Shown here in pieces: positions 33,948-46,861 of a stretch of DNA of 64,000 nt. Every line of letters starts with the position of its first letter. Position 1 is the first letter of the stretch. The stretch lies in NCBI GenBank assembly GCA_025266875.1, contig JALLLT010000022.1, forward strand, positions 620,001 through 684,000, in the 5' to 3' direction. Both the position numbers and the translations under genes were made by a program. This DNA comes from Fennellomyces sp. T-0311 (lineage: Eukaryota; Mucoromycota; Mucoromycetes; Mucorales; Lichtheimiaceae). Under the pieces are notes generated by a model. It did not search any database. It was not told the origin of the DNA and worked only from the letters and a program-made list of their open reading frames with translations.

Positions 33948-36900
33948 ATGGATCTGTTTTCAAATCTTGGAGGAAAACGGACAAAGCATATGAAACATGG
34001 CAATCCAAGAAGAGGTGATGCACGATCGCAGCTTCATGAACAAAGGAAAAAGTCAACTACCCGCCCACCTCCGCTGACAACCAACTTTCCTCAACCGAGT
34101 GCAAACCTACGCAGTTTACTGGGTACGCCACGATCATCGCACGATAGTGCAGCTCATGGTCATTCCGAAGAAACTCTTTGCGGTGAAGCCATGTCACCAG
34201 GTAAAGCTTTTTTTTTTTAAAAAAAAAAAGCGTTATATTAAAAAGCCATACTCATGTCCTACGCAGTAGCTTCAGTATCAAGTACAGCTAGTTCCAATAA
34301 GCCGGGAGTCAATATATTTGGCAATAGCACCGTCAGTCCTGCGAGTGCTCAAAGCCCACCTACGTCGCTTGGCAACCGTCCCACAGATCAAGAAGTTGAA
34401 CGACTGTTTGCACAAGCTGCGGTAAAAGTTTTCATTTTTCTTTTGAAGAAAGCTTAGTCGAGAACTTACTCTTTTTTTATAAGCAGAACCGCCTTAATTT
34501 AAACTTGGAAGACGCTAGTTTGAGAGTACTTCCTGTCGACAAAAAGTGGTGGATTCTGTGTAACGAAGTTAATCCAGAACATATTGCTGCCAGTAACCAC
34601 GCACGACACAACGCCAATACTCTCAAAAGTCATCCTGCTGAAGCAGACAAGTCGACACCGGGATACTATGTCGGCTACTTTCTCAATAAGAGGAGTTCCC
34701 CTTCCCCCGTTAGGCTACTTTCGGATCTGGCCGTACGACTAAGGACCATGCCCCTCAGGTAAAAGTAAAGATTTCGAAACGCAAAAGACTGACGTGTTCG
34801 CTTATGTAGCTGGGTACGACAGTTCATAGACGAAAATGGAATGCAGGTCATTTCGAACGAGCTGACCCGTATGAACAAGTATCATCCAGAACAGTAAGAG
34901 CAAGAGCTATAATAGAGAAATGAATGCTTACTCTTTTTTAAAAAGTGGCACGATTAACAAGAAGCCTTTCGACTGCCAATTAGAACTTGAAATTATAAAG
35001 TGTCTACGATCCATGCTTAACAACGTGGTATGCTGTTTACAAAAGCAGATTACATATATTCCTAATGATATCGTTTAGTATGGTAAACGAGAAGCGCTCA
35101 ATGCACCACATTGTATCCAAAGCCTTTCACTGTCATTGCTTTCTCCATATATGTCTGTACGCCGTATGGCCTGCGAAGCACTAACATTCATGTGTTACTT
35201 TGAGCAGCCTCGTGGTCAAGCCGCCGTCATGAAGGGCCTTGAAGCACTCAATGAAAGCAGCAGTGGTAAAAAGGTGGGAAGCTTTGGTAGCTGGTTAAAA
35301 GCGCTCGAACAAATGTTGGATGGGGGAAGCAGAACTGGGCATAGCACTAAGGTGTCATCGAAATTACTGGATGCCGAGGATGCGCAAGTGGCAGAGTACG
35401 CGGTAGGTTATGGGAAAGTACAGTGATAGAAAGACTTCAACATTAACCATCTATCTGCAGATAGCCAATTTACTTTTGATTAATGCCATTGTGGATCCAG
35501 AGACGACAGAAGATCAAAATCATCGGATAACACTACGAAATCAATTATACCAAGGAGGATTGGATAAGGTGTTTACAAAGATGAAGGCGATGAATAACGA
35601 GCTGCTTGATCGAAAGATCAAAGAGTTCAACCATGCGGAAGAGCGCGACAATTCTGCTGTTTACGGAGGCCTCATCTTGGGTACAAAAGATCCTTCCGAA
35701 ATATTGGACAAGATCACTGCTTCAATCAATGGCACACGCGCATATCACTCGTTTCAAAGTATCCTGCAACATCTTTTGATGATGCAGCAAGATCCAGAAA
35801 AAAGGTATGTAATGCTGTCGTAAAACATGGTCAATCACTGATACCGAATGGTTGCATAGGACGCGCTATTTCCAAGCTGTAGAATCCATAGTAACTCAAA
35901 TTGCTACTGACAGTAGCAGTGTGCCTGACGATTTTGAACATACGTATGGATTGAATGTCAGCAATCTTATATCGAAATTTGTGGAAGACGATGAGCTATC
36001 GCGTGCTCTTCAGGAAGCAGAAGAAGCCAAAGCCATGGCAACACAAGCGTTGCAAAGAGAGGCAGAGCTAAAGATACAGGTTGATCTCAAAGGCGGTAAG
36101 TAAACGTATGGCAATCAGAATGACCATGAATCTAACAAGGGTGTGACTTACCAGATGGACTTGTCGGTCAACTCAAACTTAAAAACGAATCGCTGGAACG
36201 AATGCTCAAAGTTGCTAATCAAACCAACAACGTACTTCAGCAACGATTGGGTGACCTCGAAGTAGAACATCAACATACTCTCGAGGCTATGGATGCACAG
36301 ATTCGACGACTCTACGATACCATAAAAAAGTTGACTGGCACATCGCCTACTACTGAACGAACCAAAGGGCGCAAGACTGGAGATATCAAAATGTGGAACG
36401 TACAGAATGCAGAGTACGATCCTAATAGGAAAACGCTGTCTGTAAGTACACTAGATACTGATGCCTACGATAACGCTAAAGATTTTTTTGGTATTCAGGT
36501 TGAACCTGGCGATGAGCCAATTCAGCTTTCAAGTCCAAAAGGTTTCTCCGAGTCGTTTAAGAAATCGTTACGTTCAAAACTTGGATCGCGCGTGAATACA
36601 TTGGTTAAACGATCAAGTGGCGATGGACACAAGCAACTAAGTCGTACAGCAAGTAGCAGTAATATGCAAAAGAAAGCGAGCACTACGGATCTGCAACTTG
36701 ACGATAAGCCAACGGAGGAGCCCGAAAAAATTAAAGACCAACCAATCGACAAAGACATGACGGCTACTAGGATTGATACAACGTTAGCTGAACCAGCTAC
36801 TGATGTACCAGCGCCGCCACCACCTCCCCCTCCACTTGGTTCTGCTGGTACACTTCCCAAAACGAGGAACTATGCAATGATATGTTAACATATTTTCTTG

Positions 36901-39298
36901 AACCATCATAGGAATTCCTCCACCGCCTCCACCGCCTCCACCTCCTCCACCTGGACCATCTGGTACGCCTCCGCCTCCTCCACCGCCTCCTCCTCCTCCA
37001 CCACCGCCGATGCCATCATCTCCTCCAGTCAACCAATTTTCATCGATTGGATCTCCACCGCCTCCACCGCCTCCACCGCCTCCTCCGGCACCTGGCTCTG
37101 CAGGATCATCGCCTCAATTGCCAAGTGGATCAGAGTTAAGTTCGGGGACAACAACACCTGGTGCCAGCACACCAACACTTGGCATGGCTAGTCGCAAAAC
37201 AAGTGCGTTCCAGCCAAAGCAGCGACTCAAATATCTTGAATGGGAAAAAATGAATCTTGGAAACATCAGACACACTGTCTGGAGTCATATTGAGGCGGAC
37301 GATAGCCGATCAGATAATAATCAACAGGAAGAATCGATGATCGAGGAATCGATAGAATTCCAGTTATCGAAAGCAGGTGTATTCAATGATATTGAAAAAC
37401 TGTTTGCGCAGAAGCCTCCATCACAATTAAAGGCAAAGCAAACCAAGGGCTCTGTTGAGATCTTGGACTCCAAAAAGGCTTACACAATGAGTAAGCTTCT
37501 TATAGTCATAATGGGATACGCACACACTAATGCTAATCGCTTACCAGATATCTTCCTGACGGGCATCTGCAAGAAGATACCTTTCCCAGAGATCAAACCA
37601 AGGATCTTGGAGATGGACCCGTACTTTGATGACGAACAAATCCTATCCAACCTTCTCAAGTTTGCACCCACTCTAGAAGAGTCCACGAAATTAAAGGTAT
37701 ACAAGAACGCCACCAACGAAGAGCTCAAGAAACTTTCTATTCCCGATCAATTTGCAATTCAAACGCTGCACATACCTCGATTCAAGGAGAGAATCGAATG
37801 CATGTTGTTCAAATCAACGTTTTGGGAGAAGCATCAGCACCTGAAAGCTGTAGGTTCAACCGATATTTGGATGTTGATTAAGGATAATACTGAAAACATG
37901 CACAGCAACTAGACTCTATTCTTTGCGCATCCCTATCGTTAAAGAATGCAAAACATTTCAAAGATCTCTTGCAGGTAGATATAAGATTTAGTATATACGG
38001 CCAAGTTCTGACCAGTAGGCTTAGCTGATTCTACTCCTTGGGAACTTTTTAAATGGCAGTACCTTCCGTGGCGGTGCATTTGGTATCCGTATTGCTAGTA
38101 TCAACAAGGTAGTACCTTGACTTGTGGTAATCTCCAAGGCATTAATTCCGGAAGCAGCTTGTAGACACGAAGGGCATGATTGGAGCTACGACACTCCTGC
38201 ATTTTCTTATCGATACTGTGGAGAAGAGCTTTCCGGAAATGTTAAAGTTCCAAAAGGAGATCGAATCGAGTAATGAGGCTGCCAAAGGTCAGTGACATTT
38301 TTATATATATATTCACTATGTAAGCTTATATATGTGGAAATAGTATCAGCATCCGAACTTCATCGGGAGCTGCGAGAACTCGAAACTGGTCTAGAGCGGC
38401 TCAAAAAAACGTTGAAGGATCACGGCATTGATACATCCAAGCTGGAAGAGGAAGACTTTGGAGAAAGTGGCAGTGACACAGACGAAAGCAGCTGCAACAG
38501 TAACCGGGATCAGTTTGGAATGGTGATCCGAGAGTTTTACCGAGAAGCAACAAAGCAGCTCCGGAGCCTTAAGGAGCTTACGGAGGAATCTACGGAAGCA
38601 TACGAGGCTGCTGCAAGATACTACGGCGAAGATCCAGACAAAGCCCAACCAGATGTGTTTTTTGGGATTTTTAAGGAGTTCGGAAGCAGCTGGCAGGTAA
38701 GGAAGATCTCGCAGCAGCAGCACAATGAATACGAAGAAACTTACGCGACATAAAGAAATGCCATGGCGAACTAGAAATAATAAGAAGCCAGCGAGAGCAG
38801 GCCGAAAAGCAGAAGAAGTTGCAGGAATGGCGGCGGGCCAGCGAGAAGAACGCTGTGGAATGTCGGTATCACTTCCGAAGTTTCTGATTATGTGTAGTAA
38901 CTCAATGATAACGATTAGATAGCGCAAGCAACGACGAAGCTGAGAGCCTTATTGCAAAGTTAAGGCGCCCGAACTGCGAGGCAAAGGCGTGCCGGCAGCC
39001 TACGAGCCGAAAGATGCGTAGCCAATCACTTTACTCGGACTCAATTTTGCTACAAGCAAAAAAACTGCTTCAATCCTTACAGGACGAGCATGAAGAGAGC
39101 GGCGACGATGACAATGACAGCTGGATCGAGGAAGAAGGGAGCAGCGGCAGCAGCAACAGCTCGCGTGGGTCTCCTATGAGCAACGGCAGCAGCTCAATCA
39201 AAACGAGGCACCGGCCGTCCAGCGCCCGTCTGGGATCCCACAAAGGCAGTGTCAGGCGACCAGCAATGGACAGGCCTAAAAAGTTTATGCACACATAG
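33948..39298 (+). CDS. Diaphanous-type formin (GBD/FH3-FH1-FH2-DAD), actin nucleator
   Basis: A many-exon gene. The N-terminal tail starts MDLFSNLGGK at 33948. The GTPase-binding/FH3 region runs from about 34380 to 36000 (SLGNRPTDQEVERLFAQAA, SPYMSVRRMACEALTFMCYF). A coiled coil spans about 36000-36340. FH1 has three poly-proline blocks at about 36810-36835, 36912-37012 and 37050-37090. FH2 runs from about 37190 to 38690, including LKYLEWEKMNLGNIRHTVW, FGIRIASINK and LVDTKGMIGATTLLHFL. A post-FH2 coiled coil (ELEIIRSQREQAEKQKKLQEW) follows. The last exon ends 39298 with LIAKLRRP...ILLQAKKLLQSLQDEHE, a plausible autoinhibitory (DAD-like) segment. It should assemble unbranched actin at hyphal tips under Rho-GTPase control. 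One junction near 38695-38750 does not resolve in phase by eye, so the model there is provisional. Confidence 0.88.
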
Positions 39299-39483
39299 TC
39301 CCCCCCCTCTCTCTCTCTCCTCTTCCACGTGATTATTCTCTTGCGACGTCTCCTTGTCGAAAAGAGAGACACTGTTTGATTTTCAGCACTTCATTGTAAA
39401 ATAATAATTAATAACCTTGCTCATTTACCGACCTTCCCGTCTGTTGTCAAAGATCACAGCAACAAAATAGTCCAGCAGCGTTG

Positions 39484-41098
39484 ATGTGTGATTTACCAGC
39501 CTATGTGTTCGCGTCAGTTGTCCTGTTCTCTGCGGCATTCACCGTCTCGCTGCGCTCATTCATAGGCTCTGATCTATGGTACAGTGTCAAGGAATGCTAC
39601 GCCGACCTGGAATCCTCGGAACAGTTGCTCCTCGACATTGCTCAGCCTTCATTCAGATACAGTCGGCAGCTGCCTTGCAGAGGTTATGTTGCCACTTTCT
39701 TCAACTCGATCGAAACACAGAAGCTCAGTCTGCTGGTACGTAGATCGTTCGCTCGCACGGGAGATTGCGGTTCTGATCCGTGGTAGATTCATATCAATAT
39801 GGCGGTATGCTGCTTTGTACTGCTGGGCAAAGCGGTTATTTCAGTCTTCTTTGGTACGCTCCTGCCATTGGAGAGCCAGGTAAGTTACTATTGACAGCAG
39901 CATTTTTGTTTTTCATTGCCAAGGCTGACTCTGGTGCGTCAAGCATCTGTATGACCGCATGCTTAATTTTCTGCTCTTCAAAGTCATCTTTGTGGGCGCC
40001 ATCATGGATCCAATATGGATTCAGATAGTACGACTCTCGATCTGGATTGCGGTGCTCGGATTCCTCCGGATCTTCAGCTTACTTAGCAAAGACCGTTTTG
40101 ACCATGTACGTGGCACCGTGTGAAAAGTTCCTGGGAGTGATGTCCATTGACCCTTTGCTTGGATAGCTGACGACGATGCCGTATATCCCGACTGCCGAGT
40201 ACAACAAGATCACGCTGCTTTTATGCTGTATATTTGTGTGCAACCTTGTATGGTACGCCGCTAGCTTCTTCCTCTTTCCGGGATCCATCACCTTTTTGAC
40301 TCTCGAGGTAACACTGGATCAACGATTTTGAACCCAACTCTGTACTCAAACGCAAGAAAAAAGTTTCTGCCAGTCGCCTTGGATACGCTGCAGGTCATGA
40401 CAAAGTACTTCTCGCAGCTGCTAGATCAATACAGCGACCAAGGCTTCGAGAGCAAGCGAACAGTCAATTATTACGCGGAACTTGGCACTGACATGCTTGT
40501 GTTGGGCTTGACGCTCCTGCAATATCTTCAGCTCATGGTATGTTTGGCCTGACGGAGCCATGCTGTGCAAGTGTACTGAATAACGACTGCTGTTAGTGGA
40601 TGCACGGCATGTCGTTCGGACTGGTGGACATTGTGTTGATCCTCAACGTTCGAAGCGTCCTTCGAAACCTATATCGGAAAGGATTGGTACATCGCGACCG
40701 GTGGCGTGCCATGTCCTACGTTAAAAACAGGTCAGTTGCGCCCTTCCGTGATTACACAGCAGCCTCACACGCAATGACAACAGATATGCCGACGCTACAC
40801 CAACCGAGCTCTCGTTGCGCAACGACGACTGTGCCATCTGTCGCGAGAAAATGAAAACGGCGAAAAAGCTTTCATGTGGTCACTTGTTTCATTTGTGAGT
40901 TGGGGCGTTTCTTCCCGCAGCTATTTACGGTTTAATTAAACTTGGATCCGTAGACATTGCCTTCATTCGTGGATCCAGCACCACGTATCCAAGCCAACGT
41001 GCCCAACCTGTCGGCGTCCGCTCTCGCCGCCCAAAAGTAACAACAGCAAGGAACCTGATCTAGGTAACAGTAGACTCTATTCGGCAGACCCCCTTTGA
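39484..41098 (+). CDS. gp78/AMFR-like multi-pass RING-H2 E3 ubiquitin ligase (ERAD)
   Basis: Multi-exon gene starting MCDLPAYVFASVVLFSAAF. Successive membrane segments include INMAVCCFVLLGKAVISVFFGTLLPLESQ (about 39790-39880), HLYDRMLNFLLFKVIFVGAIMDP, TLLLCCIFVCNLVWYAASFFLF and TDMLVLGLTLLQYLQLM. Then come IVLILNVRSVLRNLYRKGL and the RING-H2: ATPTELSLRNDDCAICREKM...LSCGHLFHLHCLHSWIQ...CPTCRRPL (about 40790-41030). The membrane order and the linker before the RING follow AMFR/gp78, an ER ligase for misfolded proteins and sterol-regulated targets, more closely than HRD1. The model ends soon after the RING: TGA at 41096-41098 if read straight, or a little further if a GTAACA donor at 41064 is used. 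I see no CUE domain. Some early exon joins are uncertain. The gene converges on TIM9. Confidence 0.82.
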
Positions 41099-41371
41099 CT
41101 CATGCCTCAAATAGGAAACCTCATCAGAAGCTGATGGTCCGTTCCCGCTCCTCTGCTACCCTCGTCCTACCATCATCCCTCGCCCTCTGCCTTCTCCTAT
41201 TTACATCATGCATAAACCCATCCCACCTATAACGCATTCTCAACATCCAGATATTATCTTATATTCGCCTGGCGCGGCCTTTGATGAAAAAAACAAACGT
41301 ATATGGCTGTCTAAATGTTGTTTTTGCGTGATATACAATCGTCTACGATTTTCGCTATGTACATAAAAATC

Positions 41372-41806
41372 TTACTGGGGTGCCATCTGTCACACATAAT
41401 CCGTTAATACAATTCTTCTCCCTCTGCCTGCTATCCTGTACTTACCTGCTGGCTAAGCTCAGCAAAGCGAGCACCAACGCGTTCAGAGTGCTTCAAGAAC
41501 TTGTCAGCACACTTGTTAATGCAAGCCTCCTGTTGTCATGGTTAACTTTTTTCCGATCCGACATATATGTCAAGAACCCACCTCCTTGCCGGTAATGGCC
41601 TTGGTGGTGAAATCGTTGGCACAATCGTCAAAGCAGCGCTGGACCAAGTTGCTGTACAGACGCAAGAAATCTTTCATCTATGTATATGCGAGTGTCCGTC
41701 AGCATTATATGCTTTCTTCTTCTTGGGAGTTACAATTAACCTGCTTGTGCTCAATCATGGCGTTGATTTGGGCCTGTTCGGCCTGGTTGTAGCGAGAGAA
41801 ATCCAT
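41372..41806 (-). CDS. TIM9: TIM9, small Tim chaperone of the mitochondrial intermembrane space
   Basis: Four exons on the minus strand (41741-41806, 41582-41677, 41446-41529, 41372-41386) give 261 nt, 86 residues, the normal Tim9 size. The sequence reads [13 protein letters not shown]...[23 protein letters not shown]...[27 protein letters not shown]. The twin CX3C motifs (CFDDC, CINKC) that form the disulphide-locked helical hairpin are intact. Tim9 pairs with Tim10 to escort carrier proteins to the TIM22 complex. The last exon is only 15 nt (MAPQ stop) after a GTAAGT intron; reading through instead would add VSTG and stop, so the alternative end differs by a few residues. Confidence 0.93.
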
Positions 41807-44342
41807 AGTTAATGCTTTTGTGGAGAGACCTGCCTTCCAAACTTACCCTCGCTTTTTGCTCATTGATATAAATAACCGTCACGAAAACCGGAGGCGGAAC
41901 GAAGCCGGCGACGCCTGTGTGTTACGTTATGAGATCAGAACCTTGACGTTTCATACCGGTTCGCCTTGGCATCTTTAGGAAAGAAATACTCAATAATGCT
42001 AGACTCACATGTCATAAACCAGTTTAGTTTTCTATGACATAATTTTTTGCGTTCATATACGAAGCATCTTGTTGTCACTTTACATGAAGGTACTTTTTGA
42101 CAACAACCATTGGTAAACATAGTAACCGTAGTTACCATGGCAATCATCATCTTTAGCACTCTTTGACTAATACCGATTCATACGTAAGAAAGTTAAGACA
42201 TACATCACAAAAGTATATCACTTTCAATTTTACCAAATGAAGGCCCACTTTTTGGATGGTTCTTGGAAGCGATACTGACTTTAATTTGATCAAACATCAA
42301 TTTTAGCGACCTCCTTTCTATCATAAAATTGCTTCACCGGGCTGTGCGACAGCATCCAGTAGCAAATACAGGAGACAAAGCAGCCCGCCATATGATTTTG
42401 TCGATGCTATTCGGGCGGAAGCAAACTGTAATTCTTTGTGGTACGTCGGTATATACTATATAATATGTCCATGAGATCAGCCTGTTTGCTCCTTTCTTCT
42501 TTCTTACATAGTTGTCTTATTTGCTTACAAGCAATGACTGTCAAAAACATCATAACCTATAAAGAATGACGGCAGTGCGTCACGCAATGCTTTTCGCTGA
42601 ACAAATATACATAGTTCGTGTGGTGGCACAACCCGAAACAATGAATGATAAGACTATAATGCTGAGCGATCGATAACAATCTGATCGATAATGTGTGTTT
42701 GTAAATTAAACTTAGTTGCGATTGGTTCTTCTTGTTTTTGACTTTTATGACAATAGATAAACAGGCGAACGAAGAATTGTTAATCACCTTTTTGTTACAT
42801 AGTGCCAATCTCAGGGGAGGAGAACGAATGCCTAATAGAAGATCATAATCATATGTATACAGCCGCGTGAATATTGCGTGGCGTAATTTATTTTTTCCCG
42901 CACCAAGATGATTATTTCGGTAAGCATCATAACTTGGGCATAGCTCATCAAAAACACGGGGATAGTATTTACCTTATCTTTCTCGTTTTGCTATGGCTGT
43001 TGTATACCTCCGTTCGGTATCTATGTACGATTTTGATTGCTATGGCCTGAACCACGTACAACATATAACTAGGTGATGGAGCATAGTGTGCCACTTTACG
43101 GAGCCACTTTCGATTCAATTCAGGTTTATATACATCGAAAGAGGATTCTTTCAAGAACAGCGTAGTCATTGAGTTGCTTTAGGCTTTATTTAAGAGAATA
43201 CAACGAATATGTCATCGGTTCATAACCTTGTAGACTGTCTGTACCATTTTTTCTAATCACAAAAGTGTCACTTCTCGATGGCAGTGTTGACTATCAGAGA
43301 TAGGGCAAATCAGCTCTTATGTTTTATGTAGGGTATAATCGGTACAGAAAACACGTCATGGTATCAGGTCACCTTTTTCTTTACTTTCCTCACAATGTTG
43401 TGGTAGACCACCGATTTTACTGACTTCATTTCCCACACTTTCATCCGCAGGCTTTTGTTTCATGAGCTTTCGATATAGTACACATGACATGATCGGCTTA
43501 GTGGGTAGCTGTTACAATTGCACGTGTGAGTGTATACACTTCATTAAGCTATGTAGCTCATTTAACTAGCATATATCTTTGCGAAATTGATGATTTAGTT
43601 TGCTGATACTGTATAAATAAATCCTATGGAGGGTTTGACGCTGACTAAAGCATTTTTAAAGGGATACTATATGATCAAAGCAGCGTAGAGGGTTAAGTAC
43701 CAATTTGTGGGGTTTTTTTATATAACCCCGTGACACCATGGATGTGAAAACCGTATCATATAAAAGGACTATATTAACTAAAAAGCCGATGTGGCACGGA
43801 GGCCGAGAAAGTACGCCGATGACTGTACCACAGTACATTTATTTTCTCATGCGCTTCGCGCCGTCTTTGACATATTGCTTCGTCATTGTATCTGTATCAT
43901 GTCTAATCGTGACAGTGCTTTCTGCTGCGCAAATGCAAGTAATATCGATTAAGCGGAATTCAGCTGCTGGTTTCGAGTGCCACCGATATCAAAGAGAAAG
44001 CACATGATTCAAAGTGTATGTCCACCGCTTATCAATGCCAATGCCCATTGATCTGACGTGTTTTATATAATCCGTCTATACAGTATCATTGTTCATCAAA
44101 TTCATGACTCTATGAACATGGAAGATATTCCATTTTATCTGGTGTTATTGTTGATCAACAGTGATACTGTACTAGAGAGAAGACATGGTTTTCGCGCACC
44201 CTTCGATTGCACACCACAACGAACCTTTCAAGCTATGGTGGCACATAGCGTCGAATAAATATATATATAAATACTTTGAAATTAGGGTCACTCGACGATA
44301 CATATCAAGAATAGCCCGCTAAAATCAAAAGGACATAAAATT
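41807..44342. other. AT-rich gene-poor stretch
   Basis: About 2.5 kb. Open frames here (for example 43738-44007 plus, 42557-42808 minus) have no conserved motif or splice context. No tRNA seen. Confidence 0.4.
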
Positions 44343-44552
44343 ATGCAAGTAGCAACATTCCAATGGTTTTACCAATCCGGAAATACATGGATCCCTTTTG
44401 ACACTCAAGCCAACTATATTGTGGAGAACCTGTGGAGAACCTGTGGCGAAGCAAACGTCTACGTAAACGGGTGCTGGGTATTCATCAATGCGTCGAGCCT
44501 ATTCATGTTGTTGGACAATGCAAGACTGACCATATACCGAACAGGTTATTAA
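44343..44552 (+). CDS. Small protein resembling a stand-alone WWE domain
   Basis: Single open frame of 69 residues. The core FQWFYQSGNTWIPFD, then IVENLW and VYVNGCWVFINASSLF, follows the WWE pattern (W-x-W/F...G...W-x-P-F/Y-D...iE...V-x-F). WWE domains bind poly-ADP-ribose or ubiquitin-ligase partners in animals; in a lone 69-residue fungal protein the role is unknown. A TATA-like run (ATATATATATAAATA) lies about 75 bp upstream, which supports a real transcript. The flanks are gene-poor and repeat-rich. It could be a gene remnant. Confidence 0.45.
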   Translation: MQVATFQWFYQSGNTWIPFDTQANYIVENLWRTCGEANVYVNGCWVFINASSLFMLLDNARLTIYRTGY

Positions 44553-46480
44553 GGTGGCAGTGACCAACTGGGTGACTTCCATCTCTGTGTTGGAATAGCA
44601 TGTTGTAGTATATTTTCACAATTTCTAACTACGCCTACATACATCTTTTCCATCGATATGTCATAACTTATATTAAGAATAAACTATGCCTCACATTGCA
44701 ACCTAACTGCGCAAGTACGGAATTTTGATTTTACCTTTCCAATAGTATGAACTTAAGTTACCATCTTTCACTGCTAAAGATATTTCTATGACCTTTATTT
44801 GCTCTAGTATAGCGCAGGTACAGTACGATACATAAAAATTAAGGATGAGATCGAAGATGTTACTTTTAGATAAAAAAAAATATAATCGCACTCCCCATTT
44901 CTAGACACAAATAAGACGGGGCTTGCAAAACATAGGAGCCTATATGCACCAGTTTGTCATTAACACTTCCAAGGAATGGCCGCAAAAGACGTAGAGTATT
45001 CAATTTCCGAGACTATAAAAAGCAAGGGCTGGCTGTAGTATTGAAAGCACACATTTTATATTGGCTACCTAGTATTTAAAACTTGAATATTGTATGTGTA
45101 TACAAATAAAGTTCTTCGTTTTCATGACAGTTTTTGATAGTCATAATTTCTATACTACGTAAGTTCTCGTAAGCTCGATAATTGCATCCTTTTAAAGGGT
45201 AGCCGTATTTTCAGATTTGATATTTGTAAGGCGAGTTTATGTGTATAACTTCAGTGAGATATCTGTGGTATCAATTTCCATAACTCTGCAAAGCACAATC
45301 TTCTCGAATGCAATGAGGCCCTCGATAGCTCGTCCCAAGGCTATACTGAGTTTACGGATCCTGGTGAGCTCCAACGTAGTAATAGTTTGTACTTTTTAGA
45401 GGGAGTCAAAAAGTACTGAAGGCGATACCCGTATTAAGCATCTCGAGCTGGATCTTCTTCAAAGTGTGCTAATAAAGAGCTATGGTGTCGAAATTTGATG
45501 TAATTTCCACGCACTCGCAAATCATTATGCTGCTGAACCGCGTTAACCGGGGAAGATGTAAAAGGGTTTGTCGTGGAAGTGAATCAACAGTACAAAGAAT
45601 GAAACGAGACTTATGAAAGTATCTTTGAAGTTTCGGATATGCTTTATTGAATGCAACGCCCTATGCTTTTATATCTTTTTGTGTATTGAATCAGCGATGG
45701 CAATTTAGATAGTGTTTCGTCTTCAGAATTGCCTGAATGAATTGAAGACGTATAGGATCCTTTCCTTTGTTCTGATCATGCGGATCTGAGGATATCTTTG
45801 ACATCTGCCCTGCAGTGTAATGACCGCATTGCTATATTGGAGTCAATTTCATGTCCTGTTGAGTTTATCCATTCGTTCATACGGTGTAATCCTTAATCCG
45901 TGTAGACAAATTACTATGTAAGTATACTTCGTGATGATGTTGAACCGATATGTGTTATCCCATAGGAAATATCTTCTATTATTATCATCTGTGGTTGTTT
46001 CACCATGTGGTATCACTCAATTGGAAAGCTTCAATGACGAGATCAAAATAAGATAATGCTTTATTGAGGAAAACTACTCTCTATTTATAATGATGATGAG
46101 TCGGGACAGAGAAGGTGAATGCTTTTCTATCAGAGTCGAATCCGTGTTATCGCCGTAATCCCTAATGATCATACTGCCTTATTACGAAGGAGCGGATAAT
46201 CATGCAGAGACTGAGTCAACGTGAACGGTCCTTCTTGAAGTCTGAACCCAGATCAAGGTCTCACTGACGCAGCAGCCAGTGAACGGGCCAATAGATAACT
46301 GTGTGGTTGTTGATGTCAAAATAAAGGAATGGCTGTAACAAAGGCTGAGATGGAAAGGTATGTAGACAATGGATGACTGGTATGTCAGGGTAAGACACAC
46401 CACAGTTTTCATCAACAAAACGATATTTATTTTTGATCTCGTTTTGAAGCTTTCTAATTAAGCGATACCACAGACATATG
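44553..46480. other. AT-rich stretch without recognisable genes
   Basis: About 1.9 kb; no ORF above 62 codons with recognisable content, no tRNA. It may be decayed repeat DNA. Confidence 0.4.
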
Positions 46481-46641
46481 TTTCTCATAATAACCTTGAA
46501 TCTCCTAGTGAAACCCACATAGCTCTGGCTACCACAGTGGTTCATGTGCCTTACAACCATATCAATGATCCAACCTCTCAAAAATAAGCTTTTATTGTAT
46601 AAAGTGATGATTCAACATATTAAATAAATCAGTCATTACTT
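46481..46641 (+). repeat. Decayed fragment of the same LTR family as 49388-49705
   Basis: About 160 bp (CATAATAACCTTGAATCTCC ... AAATCAGTCATTACTT) aligns with the 3' half of the solo LTR in the hAT gene with scattered substitutions. It lacks the TG start and CA end, so it is truncated at both sides. Confidence 0.75.
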
Positions 46642-46651
46642 TAGTATATTA

Positions 46652-46860
46652 TCTGGTTGAATGTAGGTGATAGTAGGAATATAAAGACAAATAGGAATCC
46701 TTTGAGACATGGATTTATTCTGAATATCAGATCTCGTTCTATTATTCATTTAATAAAGCTTATATACTATTCTACTGCTATTGTACTATGTGGTACAAGT
46801 ATGTAGTACCTTCCATAATTCTGAATGCTTATTCAGGTGAGTGCAATTCTTAGTATTTGA
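46652..46860 (+). repeat. 209-bp dispersed repeat, copy A
   Basis: Starts TCTGGTTGAATGTAGG and ends AATTCTTAGTATTTGA. It is about 90% identical over exactly 209 bp to 51603-51811. No terminal inverted repeats or coding capacity seen. Copy B follows the hAT stop codon by about 70 bp, so the unit may be hAT 3' sequence. Confidence 0.75.
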
Positions 46861-46861
46861 T

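Noticed and set aside
36898..37191. Ser/Thr-rich open frame over the formin FH1 region
   Set aside because: It is another frame of the poly-proline coding repeat.
43738..44007. 89-codon open frame with a hydrophobic stretch
   Set aside because: No start context, no homologous pattern, AT-rich intergenic surroundings.
46261..46581. 106-codon minus-strand open frame
   Set aside because: Part of it is antisense to the decayed LTR fragment; no conserved protein content.
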